5,851 nt of DNA from Opitutus sp. GAS368 (GTDB taxonomy: Bacteria; Verrucomicrobiota; Verrucomicrobiia; Opitutales; Opitutaceae): NCBI GenBank assembly GCA_945861235.1, contig CAMATV010000222.1:1-5851 (forward strand). The letters run 5' to 3'. This document shows positions 4,521 to 5,851 of this stretch, one piece after another. Within the stretch, counting starts at the first letter, position 1, and each line of letters opens with the position of its first letter. Both the position numbers and the translations under genes were made by a program. Under the pieces are notes generated by a model that worked only from the letters and a program-made list of their open reading frames with translations, ran no database searches and was not told the origin of the DNA.

Positions 4521-5851
4521 TCAGGTGATTGAACCTACTTGGCGACGAAAGGGTTTGAGCTTGGCCGAAGCCTTCATCTCTCCCGCCACGAATTGGGTAA
4601 AGTCTGCGATCTCGCCTTTGATCGACGCTTTTTCCAAGGCTGCCATGTATTCCCTTCGCCGCTCCACCCGGATCACCGTCCAACTATGACCGCCGGATGC
4701 CAGCATGAGGTTCATGAGGAACCGGCCGATACGTCCGTTGCCGTCAGCATAGGGGTGGATGAACACAAAGACGAAGTGACCGAGCACCGCGCGCACCGCT
4801 GCGGAGGGCTCTTTGGCGAGGGCGTCAAAGAGCGCTTCCATTGAGGCCGGGACGGCTTCAATAGCAGGAGGGACGTGGTCCGAACCCCGAATAAACACCC
4901 GCCGCTCCCGGTAGCCTGCGAGCGCGGACGCGGGCAGGATGTTGGCCTGCACGGACGGGCTGAAGAGCGCGCGATACCAATTCTGCAGGTTACGATCCAC
5001 GACCTTACCCGGCGACCGGCCGCGCAGCACATCACCCAAACTGGAGAGCACCTGATTAAACGCTGCCCGATATCCCTTCGCCGCCATCGCGTTGATCTGG
5101 CCTTGATCTTCCGGATTTTCGGTCGGACTCCACGCGCCGTCGGCGATGCGCTGAATCAGTTCAGGTGTGACCTGGTAGCCTTCGATGGAAAGCGAATGAT
5201 AGGCGTCATGCGTGTAGATTTCATTCACGCGTCGCAGATAGCGGACTTGATCCGGCATGGAGCGCGGCGGAGAGGGAAAATGCGCCAGCACGTCGGGCCG
5301 CATGCGCGACCACATCGCTTCGATCCGTCCCGCATAGGGAGACGGCAAGACCGCCCCAACCGGCAGCCAGGCCGGTTCTGCAAACGGATCCTGCGGTTTA
5401 ATCGCGATCCCGGCGGCAAGTAGGTCTGCTTCCAAGCGGGTGGCTGATTCCGGCAAGCCGAGATGCCGCAAGCCACCGACGATGCGGCCGGCCGCGGAGA
5501 CATTGACCTCGACGGCCAGCAAGGCTCGGGAAAGCTCCTCGACCCGCACCATGCGTAGCGCGAGTTCCGCACTGGTGGCGGACAGGGTAAAATAACTCGG
5601 AGTCGTGCGAATCAGCGCGAGCGCCAGCGGCATGACCTGCACGCCTTGCTTGGTCTCCGTCGTCACGGGCAGACGCTTGCGGTTGGGATAAAGCAGAATG
5701 GAACTGTCGTTGGGCAGCTTGAGGGTAAAAACCCCACCGCGGGCCGTCAGCACAATCAACTGTTTCGGGATCTGCGTGCTCGCCGTCCAAAGATCGAGCG
5801 AATGCTCCGGTGAAAGGCAGTAGCCCTGACCGTAGCGTTGCTGCAAATAGG
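4521..5851 (-). CDS. Fic-family protein (probable AMP-transferase), N-terminus cut by window edge
   Basis: The minus-strand frame runs from the right edge to a TGA at 4523-4521. The only near-edge start, TTG 5846, is preceded by an in-frame Tyr codon, so the gene almost certainly continues outside. Numbering from that TTG gives 441 residues. Fic enzymes usually transfer AMP from ATP to a Ser, Thr or Tyr of a target protein. The active-site motif HPYADGNGRIGR (364-375) keeps catalytic H364, D368 and the two Arg; the third residue is Tyr where Phe is common. The flap region is near 311-328 (ERRVFIRGSDHVPP). SLSIEG at 218-223 fits the inhibitory motif [S/T]xxxE[G/N]; lying before the Fic core makes this a class II, self-inhibited enzyme, with E222 the inhibitory Glu. 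Residues 1-150 (CLSPEHSLDLW, VMPLALALIRTTPSYF) resemble the winged-helix or AbiEi-like region found ahead of some Fic domains; this is a weaker call. No signal peptide is seen in the visible part. Confidence 0.92.
   Translation of the reverse strand, partial: YLQQRYGQGYCLSPEHSLDLWTASTQIPKQLIVLTARGGVFTLKLPNDSSILLYPNRKRLPVTTETKQGVQVMPLALALIRTTPSYFTLSATSAELALRMVRVEELSRALLAVEVNVSAAGRIVGGLRHLGLPESATRLEADLLAAGIAIKPQDPFAEPAWLPVGAVLPSPYAGRIEAMWSRMRPDVLAHFPSPPRSMPDQVRYLRRVNEIYTHDAYHSLSIEGYQVTPELIQRIADGAWSPTENPEDQGQINAMAAKGYRAAFNQVLSSLGDVLRGRSPGKVVDRNLQNWYRALFSPSVQANILPASALAGYRERRVFIRGSDHVPPAIEAVPASMEALFDALAKEPSAAVRAVLGHFVFVFIHPYADGNGRIGRFLMNLMLASGGHSWTVIRVERRREYMAALEKASIKGEIADFTQFVAGEMKASAKLKPFRRQVGSIT

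Noticed and set aside
4432..4689. 85-residue plus-strand open frame
   Set aside because: It runs mostly antisense to the 3' end of the Fic gene and its sequence has no recognisable domain.

Overview
The window is G+C-rich (roughly two thirds by eye) and looks like chromosomal DNA of a Verrucomicrobiota bacterium, perhaps Opitutaceae-like. The reasons are an exported PQQ-type beta-propeller protein beginning its mature part with a WPSFRGP motif, a secreted type I sulfatase, the general lack of Shine-Dalgarno sequences before the starts, and a decayed IS200-like (RAYT) gene. This placement is inference from gene style; there is no marker gene.

Layout. 1-1109 (minus): N-terminal 369 codons of an exported PQQ-like beta-propeller protein, cut by the left edge. 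1110-1460: gene-free, with a weak candidate terminator for the next gene. 1461-3092 (minus): complete secreted sulfatase with a CSPSR active-site motif and an added C-terminal pair of EF-hands. 3093-3311: divergent intergenic region with a 10-bp bulged hairpin, a G-tract cluster and a tandem heptamer. 3312-4082 (plus): exported protein with two OB-fold-like domains, similar to proteins labelled NrfJ-related. 4083-4520: gene-free, holding a cluster of small inverted repeats and the 5' remnant of a RAYT transposase on the minus strand (lost start codon, 4-nt frameshift, no catalytic part). 4521-5851 (minus): Fic-family protein with an intact catalytic motif and a class II autoinhibitory motif; its N-terminus runs off the right edge.

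How the genes may work together. The propeller protein, the sulfatase and the OB-fold protein all carry export signals and would act outside the cytoplasm. The sulfatase suggests use of sulfated glycans, but no glycoside hydrolase, transporter or sulfatase-maturation gene is visible, so no pathway can be assigned. The Fic gene is a separate cytoplasmic module next to a mobile-element scar. I found no clearly new system. The items most worth checking are the RAYT remnant with its neighbouring palindromes, the sulfatase/EF-hand fusion, and the two-domain OB-fold protein.
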